Part shown: piece by piece, positions 34,364 to 42,550 of the stretch
Numbering within the stretch: position 1 is the first letter of the stretch
Layout: each line of letters begins with the position of its first letter
Assembly (NCBI RefSeq): GCF_014779715.1
Contig: NZ_JACXYU010000009.1
Span: 1-64,000 of the forward strand
Direction: 5' to 3'
Length of the DNA stretch: 64,000 bases
From: Streptomyces chumphonensis
GTDB taxonomy: Bacteria; Actinomycetota; Actinomycetes; Streptomycetales; Streptomycetaceae
Translations under genes and position numbers: made by a program
Notes under the pieces: generated by a model
What the model was told of the DNA's origin: nothing
The model's input: the letters and a program-made list of their open reading frames with translations, nothing else
Database searches by the model: none

Positions 34364-34738
34364 TCAGCCCAGGGCGGCCTGCGTGGGCAGGCCGTGGGCG
34401 ACCCAGTCCTCGATGCCCTCGCGGTACTTGCGCACGTGCGTGTAGCCGAGCGACACCAGCCGCGCGCCGACGAGCTCACTGTTGCGGCACGGCACGTTCG
34501 CGCAGTACACGACGACGGGGGAGGTGCGGTCCGGCAGGACGGAGGGCGCGAGCTCGTCGGTGAAGCGCGCCGCCCTCTCGTACGGGAAGCCGGGGATGTT
34601 GACCGCACCGGGCAGGTGCTGACGCAGGTAGTAGGCCACGGGCATCGTGTCGACCACGACGACCTTCCCGGCCTCCATCTCGGTCCTCAGTTCGTCCCTG
34701 GTCACTAGGGGCAGCACGGTGTCCTCCGGCTCTCTCAT
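34364..34738 (-). CDS. Rhodanese-domain protein
   Basis: The product is 124 residues, a single rhodanese domain with VVVDTMPVAYYLRQHLPGAVNIPG and an active-site loop beginning at Cys79 (YCANVPCR). The loop has a second Cys (Cys84) and is one residue longer than the classical C-x4-R loop. Rhodaneses carry sulfane sulfur as a persulfide and donate it to acceptors. It overlaps the permease stop by 4 nt, so translation is coupled. Persulfide donation to a cluster product is conceivable; general sulfide handling is the alternative. Confidence 0.85.
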   Translation of the reverse strand: MREPEDTVLPLVTRDELRTEMEAGKVVVVDTMPVAYYLRQHLPGAVNIPGFPYERAARFTDELAPSVLPDRTSPVVVYCANVPCRNSELVGARLVSLGYTHVRKYREGIEDWVAHGLPTQAALG

Positions 34739-36132
34739 GCCGTTCGGTCGGGAAGTCGGTCGGGTAGGGCGTCCTGCCGGGCCGGTGGGTTCCGCCGGTG
34801 GCGGAGCGTCAGCCCGACCGCCGCGTACAGCGCGAAGGCGGCCACGACGGCGTTGACGGCGGGGATCCCGGCGTCCAGGTACTCCCCGGCGAGCGCGCCG
34901 GTCGCCCAGCAGACCAGGGACAGCGGCAGCCAGTCGGGGAGGCGTTCGGGAGGCCGGACGCCGTGCCGGGCGCGCTCCAGCCCGGCGCGGTACCGCCGTA
35001 CGACGTAGTACTCGGCGATGACGATCCCGGCCACCGGCGGCGCCAGCACGCCGATGGTCTCCAGGAAGCCCGTGAAGTGGTCGGCCATGCCGACGGCCGA
35101 CAGCGCGGTCCCCGCCGCGCCGATGACCAGCGTCACCGAGCGGCGTGGGACCCGGCGGCCGAAGAGGACGTCGATGCTGTTGACCGTGGCGAGCGCGGAG
35201 GAGTAGAGGTTCCAGTCGTTGATCTTCACGATCGCCGTGACGAGGATCAGCGTGCCCAGCAGCCCTGACGAGCCGGTGATGATGCCGACGATGTCGGCGG
35301 TGCGGGCGGCGTGGCCGAGCAGCACCGCGGTGAGCCCGATCAGGTACTGACCGAGCGTCACGCCCAGCAGCGTCTGCTTGACGACGTCGGAGGGGCGGCG
35401 GTTGAAACGCGTCATGTCGGGGCTCATCAGCGCGCCGAGGATGAAGGCGCCCGCCACCAGCGTCGTGCCCTCCGCCAGGGACAGCGCCGGGCCCGGGGGT
35501 GCTCCCGTCAGCAGGTCGTCAAGCGAGTGGCCGACCAGGACGTCCACCACCGACCACCCGGCCAGCAGCAGGAACGCCGGCACGGTCAGGTACGCCGTCC
35601 ACGCCATGACGGAGAAGCCGTGCACGGAGATGACGGTGACCACGACGCCGCCGACCAGCGCCCAGGCCCATTCCGGCGCCCATCCGGCGAAGTCGTGCAT
35701 GCCCTGGGCGAAGACGCCGTTCTGGACGCCGAACCAGCCCGCGAGACTGAGCGCCACCAGCATCCCCACGGCGGCCGAGCCCTTGCGGCCGAAACCCGAC
35801 CAGCGGGCCAGCACCGAGGTGGACATGCCCTCCTTCACCCCGGCGACGCCCATGAGGATCGTGATGACCTCCAGCAGCACCGACCCGACGGTGATGGCGA
35901 TCACCGCGTCGGTGAACGTCATCCCGTAGCCGAGGACGGCGCCCACCATGAACTGCTGGAAGGAGGAGACCTGTCCGAAGCGCTGCACCGCCACGGAGAA
36001 CCACGAGTAGCGCGCCTCCTCCGGCACCGGTGTCAGGGCGTAGTCGTCCTGTGCCTCGCCCGCCGCCCCGGCCGGGACGTGCCCGGTCCCGGCCGGGCCG
36101 TCCTGTCTTCGTCCGGTCTCAGCCGAGGTCAT
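34735..36132 (-). CDS. NCS1-family nucleobase/cytosine permease-like transporter
   Basis: The product is 465 residues with about 12 membrane helices and the CodB/NCS1 hallmarks: an N-terminal EEARYSWFSVAVQRFGQVSSFQQFMVGA segment and the long helix-3 region. NCS1 proteins import cytosine, purines, allantoin or related heterocycles with Na+ or H+. The gene overlaps the cyclodipeptide synthase gene by 14 nt and the rhodanese gene by 4 nt. It may move a diketopiperazine or supply a nucleobase for tailoring, as known in guanylated cyclodipeptides, but no P450 is encoded nearby. The substrate is inferred only. Confidence 0.88.
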   Translation of the reverse strand: MTSAETGRRQDGPAGTGHVPAGAAGEAQDDYALTPVPEEARYSWFSVAVQRFGQVSSFQQFMVGAVLGYGMTFTDAVIAITVGSVLLEVITILMGVAGVKEGMSTSVLARWSGFGRKGSAAVGMLVALSLAGWFGVQNGVFAQGMHDFAGWAPEWAWALVGGVVVTVISVHGFSVMAWTAYLTVPAFLLLAGWSVVDVLVGHSLDDLLTGAPPGPALSLAEGTTLVAGAFILGALMSPDMTRFNRRPSDVVKQTLLGVTLGQYLIGLTAVLLGHAARTADIVGIITGSSGLLGTLILVTAIVKINDWNLYSSALATVNSIDVLFGRRVPRRSVTLVIGAAGTALSAVGMADHFTGFLETIGVLAPPVAGIVIAEYYVVRRYRAGLERARHGVRPPERLPDWLPLSLVCWATGALAGEYLDAGIPAVNAVVAAFALYAAVGLTLRHRRNPPARQDALPDRLPDRTA

Positions 36133-36859
36133 GGGACGCCTCCCGCCGCACGACGCTCCCCGCCGGCCGCCGCGCTCCGGACGTGTCCCCCGTCGGCTCG
36201 CGCACCACCAGGAAGCCCTGGCCCGCCACCGGCCGCCAGCTCAGCTCGTGGCGGTAGAAGCGCTCCAGGAAGGGGACCCGTTCGTGGTAGACGAACAGCG
36301 AGGGTCGGTGACCCGCGATGCCTCCGGCGTCGACGAACATCGGCAGCTCGGAGAGGAAGTACCGCACGGCGCTGTGCAGTTGGGCTTCCGTCGGGCTCGT
36401 CCCCGGCGGCATCCTCCGGTCCAGCACCCAGTGCGAGGCGTCCAGGCACGCGGCGCGCAGGCCCGCGTCCCGGTCGAAGCGCCGGTACGCCTCGTCCAGC
36501 AGGCCGACGTACCGGGGCAGGTGGTGGAGGCGCTCCATCCCGAGGACGAGGGCCGCCGGATTCGCCACGCCCAGGGAACGCAGCGCGGTGGCGATCTTGT
36601 TGTGCACGTACTGCCCCTGGCGCTGCGCCTTGTGGCGGGCGCGGTCGGGCGCGTACCCCAGCGTCTCCAGGGTGTACGCGGCCGCGGCGTCCGGCACGAA
36701 GAAGTGCGCGGCCCCGAAACGCGTCAGCGCCCACTGCGCCAGCCGACGCAACCGCGGAGTGCTGAAGTAGCTGTTGAACGGACTGACGCCGATGCACACG
36801 TGCGTGGCCGAGGGTAAGAGGCTGCCACATCGCTCGGTAAGTGGTTCAAATTCAAACAT
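36119..36859 (-). CDS. tRNA-dependent cyclodipeptide synthase, AlbC-like (NYH subfamily)
   Basis: The product is 246 residues, close to AlbC (239). Every known AlbC catalytic position is found at a constant offset of 11: Ser26 (nucleophile, GVSPFNSYF), Asn29, Tyr167, Glu171 (YFLSELPMF), Tyr191 and His192 (FVYHERVPF). Asn40 and Tyr202-His203 equivalents place it in the NYH subfamily. The enzyme takes two aminoacyl-tRNAs, forms an aminoacyl-Ser intermediate and releases a cyclic dipeptide. The residues used cannot be read safely. ATG 36859 follows GAGGGGAAAC. It is the first gene of a - strand operon. Confidence 0.93.
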   Translation of the reverse strand: MFEFEPLTERCGSLLPSATHVCIGVSPFNSYFSTPRLRRLAQWALTRFGAAHFFVPDAAAAYTLETLGYAPDRARHKAQRQGQYVHNKIATALRSLGVANPAALVLGMERLHHLPRYVGLLDEAYRRFDRDAGLRAACLDASHWVLDRRMPPGTSPTEAQLHSAVRYFLSELPMFVDAGGIAGHRPSLFVYHERVPFLERFYRHELSWRPVAGQGFLVVREPTGDTSGARRPAGSVVRREASHDLG

Positions 36860-36936
36860 GTTTCCCCTCGGGCAGTGTTCGGACAGACCCCCCCCTCGCA
36901 CCACCGGGCCCTCGACCCGTGCGGCGATGAGTGGAA

Positions 36937-37045
36937 TGGTGACCGGCTCCGGCGGAGCTGAATACTGCCGCGCGGCTATGCCACTCCCGCACCTCCCGGC
37001 AGAGCAGCGGAGCGTGCCCGTGGGTAAACGTCTGGTGACCGGCTC
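36937..37045. repeat. 13-bp direct repeat in the CDPS / LysR intergenic region
   Basis: TGGTGACCGGCTC occurs exactly twice, at 36937-36949 and 37033-37045, 96 bp apart start to start, within the 264-bp divergent promoter region. It is a candidate regulator-binding element. Confidence 0.5.
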
Positions 37046-37123
37046 GTGCGGGTGATTCCGGAAATTCGACCGTGTTCCGCTCAAGCTCTGGTGAACGGCC
37101 TGAGGAGAGGCTTAACTCGGGTT

Positions 37124-38035
37124 ATGGACCTGCAATTCCGTCACTTACGCCAGCTGTGCGTCGTCTCCGAAACCGGAAGCCTGAACAGGGCCGCGACGAT
37201 CCTCGGCGTTCCGCAGCCGGCCCTCAGCCGTCAGATCCGGAGACTGGAGCACCTGTTCGGCGGCGCACTGTTCGAGCGCGACCAGCTCGGCACGCGTCCG
37301 ACCCCGCTGGGCGCCGCCGTTCTGGAGCACGCGGCCGGCATCCTGCGCTCCTTCGACGACTTCGGGGAGCAGCTGCGCGACTACCGCACCCTGCGCAGCC
37401 GGACGCTCCGCATCGGCTGGGCGCACAGCGTCCTCTACGAGCCCCTGCTGAGCTCCCTGCGGCGGCTGGCGTCCGCCGAGCGGCTCCAGATCGTCGCCCC
37501 CAACTCCACGCGCGAGCTCCTGACCCTCCTGCGCGCCGGAGAGGTCGACATCGCCCTGCGGGACCACGCCACCACCAACGGACCCGTCCCTTCCGGCGAC
37601 GGCCCGATCACCTACGTCCCCTGGGGCGAGTCCGCCGTCCTGCTCGCGGTCGCGGCGGACCGGCCGCCGGCGACCGCCGAACGGCTCACGATGGCGGACC
37701 TCGCGGGCGAGGAGTGGATCTCCTGCACCGGGCCCGACGCCTGCGACGAGAAACTCCGCCGGCTCTGCGCCTCCTACGGCTTCGTTCCGCGCATCACCCA
37801 TGACATCCCGATGTCCGGCCCCCGCGGCCAGGTGATCCGGCACCAGGGCTGCGTGGCCCTGACCCAGGCCCACCGCCCCCCGGAGCCCGGCGTCGTGTAC
37901 CGGACCGTGGCGGACCTGGACATGACGGTCGTCCACCTGGTGGGCTTCCGCGGCTGGACCGCCGACCTGATGCCGAAACTGGTCTCCCTGCTCTCCGCCG
38001 CCCTGCGGGAGCGTGTGCCGGTCACCCCCTCATGA
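37124..38035 (+). CDS. LysR-family transcriptional regulator 1
   Basis: The product is 303 residues. The N-terminal winged helix-turn-helix (about 3-62, FRHLRQLCVVSETGSLNRAATILGVPQPALSRQIRRLE) is followed by a periplasmic-binding-protein-like co-inducer domain (about 90-295). It diverges from the cyclodipeptide synthase, the classical arrangement for a LysR activator of its neighbour. The stop overlaps LysR 2 by 4 nt. The ATG at 37124 has GGAGAGG rather far upstream (13 nt), so initiation may be weak. Confidence 0.88.
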   Translation: MDLQFRHLRQLCVVSETGSLNRAATILGVPQPALSRQIRRLEHLFGGALFERDQLGTRPTPLGAAVLEHAAGILRSFDDFGEQLRDYRTLRSRTLRIGWAHSVLYEPLLSSLRRLASAERLQIVAPNSTRELLTLLRAGEVDIALRDHATTNGPVPSGDGPITYVPWGESAVLLAVAADRPPATAERLTMADLAGEEWISCTGPDACDEKLRRLCASYGFVPRITHDIPMSGPRGQVIRHQGCVALTQAHRPPEPGVVYRTVADLDMTVVHLVGFRGWTADLMPKLVSLLSAALRERVPVTPS

Positions 38036-39015
38036 AGGTGGAGGTCCAGGACCTGCGCGTGCTGCGGGCCGTGGCCGACAGCGGCAGCCTGGCCGGCGCC
38101 GCCCGCGCCCTCGGTGTCCACCAGGCCGCCGTCACCCGCCGCGTCCAGCACCTCGAACGCGCGACCGGGCTCGTCGTCCTGCACCGCGACCACCGGGGTG
38201 CCTACCTCACCGGCGCCGGACGGCTGCTGCTGCGGTGCGCCGACGAACTGCTCCCGCGCATCGACCGGCTGCTGGCCGCCGGCAGCCCCGGCGGCACGCC
38301 CGGTCCGACGGCCGAACGCCTGCGCATCGGCGCGGTGCCCAGCTCCGCGCTCCCCCTCGTCACCGCCCGCGCCCAGGCCCTGTTCCCCTCGGCCGTCATC
38401 GAGCTCCGGACCGTCACCGGCGCCTACCGCGAGCCGTCGGACGACACCCGGCCGGACGACTGCGGCGCCGCCCTGCTGAGCCTCTTCCGCCTCCAGCGGC
38501 TCGACCTCGCGGTGGTCCGGCACTCCGCCGTCCTGGGCGGGCCCCTCCCCGACCCGCTCGACCACGCCGTGCTCGCCGAGGAGAACCTGCTCGTCGGCAC
38601 CGGTGAGGGGCACCGGTTGGCGCGACGCCCCTCCCTCGCCCTCGCCGACCTGGAGGGGGAGCGCTGCCTGCTCGCCGGGGGCCGTCGGCACGCGGTGCTC
38701 CGCCGCCACTTCACGGCCGCCGTGCGACGGGCCGAGGTGGGCGTCGGGCTGCACTGGGCGCCCGACGAGGCCGAGGCGGCGGCCGTCGCCTGCGCGGTCC
38801 GGGGCGTGCTGCCCGCCTACCCCTTCCCCGCCCCGGCCGCCGGCGTCGTCTACGTGCCGCTCTCCGACGCCGTCACCCGGCACGAGCTGCTGCTGGTCTG
38901 GTCCTCGGACGGCCCGGCCGCCGCCTGGGCCCCCCGGCTGGCGGACACGGTGCGCGCGGCGTATCCCGGCGCGGCCTACCCTGGCGCTGCCGGTCCGGGG
39001 TGGCCCGGCGCCTGA
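38032..39015 (+). CDS. LysR-family transcriptional regulator 2
   Basis: The product is 327 residues. The helix-turn-helix lies at about 4-62 (VQDLRVLRAVADSGSLAGAARALGVHQAAVTRRVQHLE) and the substrate-binding domain at about 95-310. It is translationally coupled to LysR 1. Two LysR proteins in tandem suggest that two signals, or a heteromer, control the cyclodipeptide operon. The C-terminus has a short repeated YPGAAYPGAAGPG tail. Confidence 0.86.
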   Translation: MKVEVQDLRVLRAVADSGSLAGAARALGVHQAAVTRRVQHLERATGLVVLHRDHRGAYLTGAGRLLLRCADELLPRIDRLLAAGSPGGTPGPTAERLRIGAVPSSALPLVTARAQALFPSAVIELRTVTGAYREPSDDTRPDDCGAALLSLFRLQRLDLAVVRHSAVLGGPLPDPLDHAVLAEENLLVGTGEGHRLARRPSLALADLEGERCLLAGGRRHAVLRRHFTAAVRRAEVGVGLHWAPDEAEAAAVACAVRGVLPAYPFPAPAAGVVYVPLSDAVTRHELLLVWSSDGPAAAWAPRLADTVRAAYPGAAYPGAAGPGWPGA

Positions 39016-39436
39016 CGCGCGGACCGGGTGTCGGTCGTCGGCGCGCGTCCCTCGGGGGAGACACGCGCCGACGGGCGGAGGTGGAGACAGGATTCGAACC
39101 TGTGTGAACGGCTCTGCGGGCCGTCGCCTCGCCTCTCGGCCACTCCACCGCGGACGGAGGAACCGCCGGGCACCCGCACGAATGCGGCCGCATTCCCCTC
39201 AAATGCGGCGCGGTGCCGGTACCGGAAAGCTAGCACCTCACTTCCTTCCGGGGAACACCGAATGCGTGCGGAATTTCTGCGCACGTCCCCCACGCCCGAC
39301 AGGCGGTCCGCGGAGCTGATTCCGTCATGCCCTTTCGGCACAGGGGTATGCCTTCGCGTCAGGTCGGTCGACAGAAGTCAGCCGGAAAAGCTTGACTGGC
39401 TCCGGACGGGGAGAATCCGACGAAACCGGTGGCAGC
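39016..39436. other. Intergenic region around tRNA-Cys
   Basis: Apart from the tRNA this region holds no gene. From about 39190 on the sequence is less GC-rich than its neighbours. A TTGACT hexamer at 39392 may be a -35 for the MFS gene; no clear -10 was found. Confidence 0.35.
39079..39149 (-). tRNA. tRNA-Cys (GCA)
   Basis: This is a 71-nt cloverleaf: acceptor GGTGGAG / CTCCACC, anticodon stem ACGGC / GCCGT with loop CCGCAGA (anticodon GCA), T arm around GGTTCGAATCC, and discriminator U, the identity base of tRNA-Cys. CCA is not encoded. Confidence 0.96.
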
Positions 39437-41002
39437 GTGGCCGAGCACGGGTCCGAAGCGTCAAAGAAATGGTGGGCTTTCGCAGGGCTGGGCACGCTGA
39501 GTTTTCTCGGCTGCATCGACCTGACCATCGTCAGCACCGCCGCGCCCGTCATTCAGGACGAGATCGGCGCGACGGTGACCGAACTCCAACTGGTCGTCAA
39601 CGTCTTCGTCGTGGCCCTGGCCACGGGCATGGTGACGGCGGGTCGGCTGGCCGACGGCCACGGCCGCCGCAGGGTGCTCCTCGCCGGGGCCGTCCTGTTC
39701 GGGATCGCCTCGCTCCTGGCGGGTTTCGCACCCTCCGCACCCTGGCTGATCGTCTTCCGCTTCCTCCAGGGCGCGGCCTGCGCCGTGCTGTACACCGCCA
39801 CCGGGGCGCTGGTCTCGGCGATCTTTCCGCCGCACCAGCGGGGCAAGGCGATCGGCTGGCTCTACGGGGTCAACGGGCTCGGCCTCGCGGCCGGACCCGT
39901 GCTCGGCGGCGTCCTCGTCACCTCGGCGTCCTGGCCCTGGATCTTCTGGCTGAACGTGCCCCTCGTCCTGGTCGCGCTGGCCGTGTGCCTGCGGACGGTG
40001 CCCGAGTCGTTCGGCGAGAGGCTCACCGGCGGCATGGACCGGGCCGGCGTCGCGCTGCTGTCCACGTCCGTCCCCGCTCTCGTCCTGGGGCTGACGCTCG
40101 GTCACACCGAGGGCTGGACGTCACCGGCCATCGTCGCCCTCCTCCTCTACGGGTGCGGCGGCCTGGTCGCCTTCGGCCGCGTGGAGCTGCGGGTGCGGAA
40201 CCCGCTCATCCGCCCGCGCCTGTTCACGGGGCGGACCTTCCTCGGCGCGGTCACCGCGGACTTCTCGCTGGCGTTCTTCTACTGCGTCGCCCTGTTCCTC
40301 ATGCCGCTCTACCTGCACACCGTGCGCGGCTTCGACGGGCACACCACCGGCCTGCTGCTCCTGCCCTGCACGGCGGCCGTCGCGGTGCTGTCCCCCCTCG
40401 TCGGGCGGCTGGTCGACCGCTTCGGGACGCGCCCCCCGCTCTGCCTGGGCTTCCTGACCTTCGCCCTCTCCGCGCTGCTCCAGACGCGACTGACGCCGAC
40501 CACGCACCTCGGCTCCCTGATCGCCGCGTTCGTCCTCATGGGCGTCGGCTGGGCGCTCGTCCTCGGCCCCGCCACGGTCGCCGCGCTCTCGGCCGTACCC
40601 GGCCACCTGGCCGGGACGGCCGTGGGCGCCTCGTGGACCTGCCACAACCTCGGGGGCGCCCTGGGGCTGGCCGTCGGCATGGAGGTCTACCGGCTCGCGG
40701 CGCGGAACGCCCTGGCCGACCGTCTGGCCGAACGGGACCTGTCCGCCGGGCCCTGGGCGCTTCGGGTCGTGGAGAACCCGCAGGACGGCCCGGCCCTCCT
40801 CCAGCGGTACACCGGCCTCACGGCCGAGCAGGCGCACGACGTCCTCGCCGCCGTGTTCACCGCCGGCAGCCGTGCCGCGATGGGCCTGCTGCTCGGTGTC
40901 GCCGTGCTCACCCTGGCCGTCATCGCCCTCGGGCTGCGCCCGGCTCCGCCCGTGCGGAGCGTGTCGCGCGGCGAGGAGCGCGCGTCGACGACGTCCCGCT
41001 GA
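39437..41002 (+). CDS. MFS drug-exporter-type transporter (DHA2, 14 TM)
   Basis: The product is 521 residues and about 14 membrane helices. The DHA2 signatures are LGTLSFLGCIDLTIVSTAAPVI in helix 1, GRLADGHGRRRVL (motif A) and GWLYGVNGLGLAAGPVLGG (motif C, antiporter). It probably exports a small molecule by H+ antiport. The start is uncertain: GTG 39437 (VAEHGSEAS) is chosen, but an in-frame TTG at 39392 has a GGAAA site. It could export the product of the cyclodipeptide cluster 2.5 kb away, though the tRNA lies between them. Confidence 0.85.
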   Translation: MAEHGSEASKKWWAFAGLGTLSFLGCIDLTIVSTAAPVIQDEIGATVTELQLVVNVFVVALATGMVTAGRLADGHGRRRVLLAGAVLFGIASLLAGFAPSAPWLIVFRFLQGAACAVLYTATGALVSAIFPPHQRGKAIGWLYGVNGLGLAAGPVLGGVLVTSASWPWIFWLNVPLVLVALAVCLRTVPESFGERLTGGMDRAGVALLSTSVPALVLGLTLGHTEGWTSPAIVALLLYGCGGLVAFGRVELRVRNPLIRPRLFTGRTFLGAVTADFSLAFFYCVALFLMPLYLHTVRGFDGHTTGLLLLPCTAAVAVLSPLVGRLVDRFGTRPPLCLGFLTFALSALLQTRLTPTTHLGSLIAAFVLMGVGWALVLGPATVAALSAVPGHLAGTAVGASWTCHNLGGALGLAVGMEVYRLAARNALADRLAERDLSAGPWALRVVENPQDGPALLQRYTGLTAEQAHDVLAAVFTAGSRAAMGLLLGVAVLTLAVIALGLRPAPPVRSVSRGEERASTTSR

Positions 41003-41025
41003 GCCCGTCGCCGGGCGCACGAAAG

Positions 41026-41135
41026 GGGGTCGGGAGAGCCGCGGCCTGAGTTGCCCAAGCCGACCGGTCTCCCGACCCCGGTGCCCCGACGAGGGGGCAA
41101 CCCGCGGCGTACGGACCCCCGTTGCCGTACGCCGC
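41026..41135 (+). terminator. Two consecutive hairpins after the MFS gene
   Basis: The first is a 12-bp stem, GGGGTCGGGAGA / TCTCCCGACCCC (41026-41037, 41068-41079), with a 30-nt loop. The second is an 11-bp stem, GCGGCGTACGG / CCGTACGCCGC (41104-41114, 41125-41135), followed by a T-richer TCTATTTCGTTTT, consistent with a Rho-independent terminator. Confidence 0.7.
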
Positions 41136-41298
41136 TCGTCTATTTCGTTTTACGCGACGTGGAGAGAGTACGACCTGGGTCACCCCCCTTGTCAAGCTGA
41201 CTTTACGATAGGGCCGGAGCTCTCCGAGTGCGTAAACTTCATGAGAGAACGGCTGCGGTTCGGACCAGCCGCAGTCGCCGACCACAAGGGGTGATGGG

Positions 41299-41790
41299 GT
41301 GGACAGGGGGTCACCCGGCAACGGGCGCACCATCGCGGAACGGCTGGACCATCTCATCGGGACCATCCACCCGCCGGAGCGGGGGCCGCTCAGCTACATG
41401 GAGATCGCCGAGGCGATCAAGCGCAAGGCCGGACCCGACGGGCCGACCGTCTCGCACGCGACCATCCAGAAGATCCGCAAGGGCGAGATCACGGACCCGA
41501 AGGTGTCGACGCTCACCGTCATCGCCGGGTTCTTCGGCGTGCCCGTCACGTATTTCTTCGACGACGCCGTGGCCGACCGGGTCGACGCGAAGATCGCGAA
41601 GGTCAAGGAACGGGTGGAGCTGACGCGGGCCCAGCGTGAACTGGCCGACATGCTCGGGGACGGCGACGTCCGGGATGTCGCCGTCCGCATGAACGGGCTC
41701 TCGGCGGACAGTCTGCGGGCGATCCGGGGCGTGATCGACCAGGCGCGCCGCCTGGAGGGGCTGCCCGAGACGCCCGGCCGCGACACCTGA
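41299..41790 (+). CDS. XRE-family helix-turn-helix regulator
   Basis: The product is 163 residues. The helix-turn-helix domain (about 10-90) contains YMEIAEAIKRKAG, HATIQKIRKGEITDPKVSTL and a closing IAGFFGVPVTYFFDD. The C-terminal helical part (about 95-160) is charged. GTG 41299 follows AAGGGGTGATGGG. It precedes an ImmA-like metalloprotease gene by 195 bp. XRE repressors paired with ImmA/IrrE proteases are commonly cleaved or relieved by them, so a repressor-protease pair is likely. Confidence 0.87.
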   Translation: MDRGSPGNGRTIAERLDHLIGTIHPPERGPLSYMEIAEAIKRKAGPDGPTVSHATIQKIRKGEITDPKVSTLTVIAGFFGVPVTYFFDDAVADRVDAKIAKVKERVELTRAQRELADMLGDGDVRDVAVRMNGLSADSLRAIRGVIDQARRLEGLPETPGRDT

Positions 41791-41908
41791 CCCCGTCGCG
41801 TCCGGAGGTTACGGGCTTCCGTATTCGGGGGGAAGATACCGAATGCGGAGGAACAATCCTCCGTTATCTGGTTGAACATGAAAACGATTCGTGTCCGAGT
41901 ACACGTTC

Positions 41909-41938
41909 TTGACGTGTCATCAGGTGGCGGAATTTGGT
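41909..41938 (+). promoter_or_regulatory. Possible promoter of the ImmA-like operon
   Basis: TTGACG (41909-41914) and TTTGGT (41933-41938) are spaced by 18 nt, 48 bp before the ATG. Just upstream (41823-41872) are two imperfect hairpins that could terminate the XRE transcript. Confidence 0.35.
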
Positions 41939-41985
41939 CGCCGGACTCCGGCAGAGCCTAAACTCGGAGGCCCTAAGGAGTCCGC

Positions 41986-42543
41986 ATGCCCAAGACGAGC
42001 CGCCGTGCCCGCTGCGAGGCCGTCGCCGACGCTCTCGAGCTGCCCCGTCCGTTCGACCTCGACGCCCTCTGCGACCGCATCGCCGAGCGGCGGGGACGCC
42101 CCCTGCGCCTGATCGCCCTGGAGGGCGTGCCCGACGGCAGCACGCCCTGCGGCGTCTGGGTCGCCACCGGCACCGCGGACCTGATCTTCTACGAGCCGGC
42201 GACCAGCGCCTTCCACAAGCTCCAGATCGTCCTGCACGAGCTCTCCCACATGCTGCTCGGGCACGGTTCCTCGGACGCGGAGCGCCCGGCCTACGTGGCC
42301 CGGCTCATGGCGGAGAGCGACACCGCGCCGGTCGAGGACGCCGAGGAGGACCTGGACATGGACCAGCTCCTGCACATCCTCGGCCGTACCAGCTACACCG
42401 ACGACGAGGAGCGCGACGCCGAACTCCTCGCGACGATCCTCAGCGACCGCGCCGTCAGCACCCCCGCCCCGGCCACCTCGCACGAGGCCGCCGAGGTGCT
42501 CGGCCGGCTCAACGACGCCTTCGGGCTCCCCCGACGCTGGTGA
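41986..42543 (+). CDS. ImmA/IrrE-type zinc metallopeptidase
   Basis: The product is 185 residues. The zincin motif is HELSH (VLHELSHMLLGH, about 85-95), with an upstream beta hairpin (DLIFYEPATSAFHKLQIV) and an acidic segment (VEDAEEDLDMDQ). Proteins of this kind cleave or displace an XRE repressor, as ImmA does with ImmR and IrrE with DdrO. AAGGAGTCCGC gives a strong start. Eight bases later begins the MAB_1171c-type membrane protein gene, so the two are in one operon. Confidence 0.82.
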   Translation: MPKTSRRARCEAVADALELPRPFDLDALCDRIAERRGRPLRLIALEGVPDGSTPCGVWVATGTADLIFYEPATSAFHKLQIVLHELSHMLLGHGSSDAERPAYVARLMAESDTAPVEDAEEDLDMDQLLHILGRTSYTDDEERDAELLATILSDRAVSTPAPATSHEAAEVLGRLNDAFGLPRRW

Positions 42544-42550
42544 GGAGCGC

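Noticed and set aside
39079..39149. tRNA-Cys as an integration site of a mobile element
   Set aside because: No integrase, excisionase or duplicated tRNA 3' end was found on either side.
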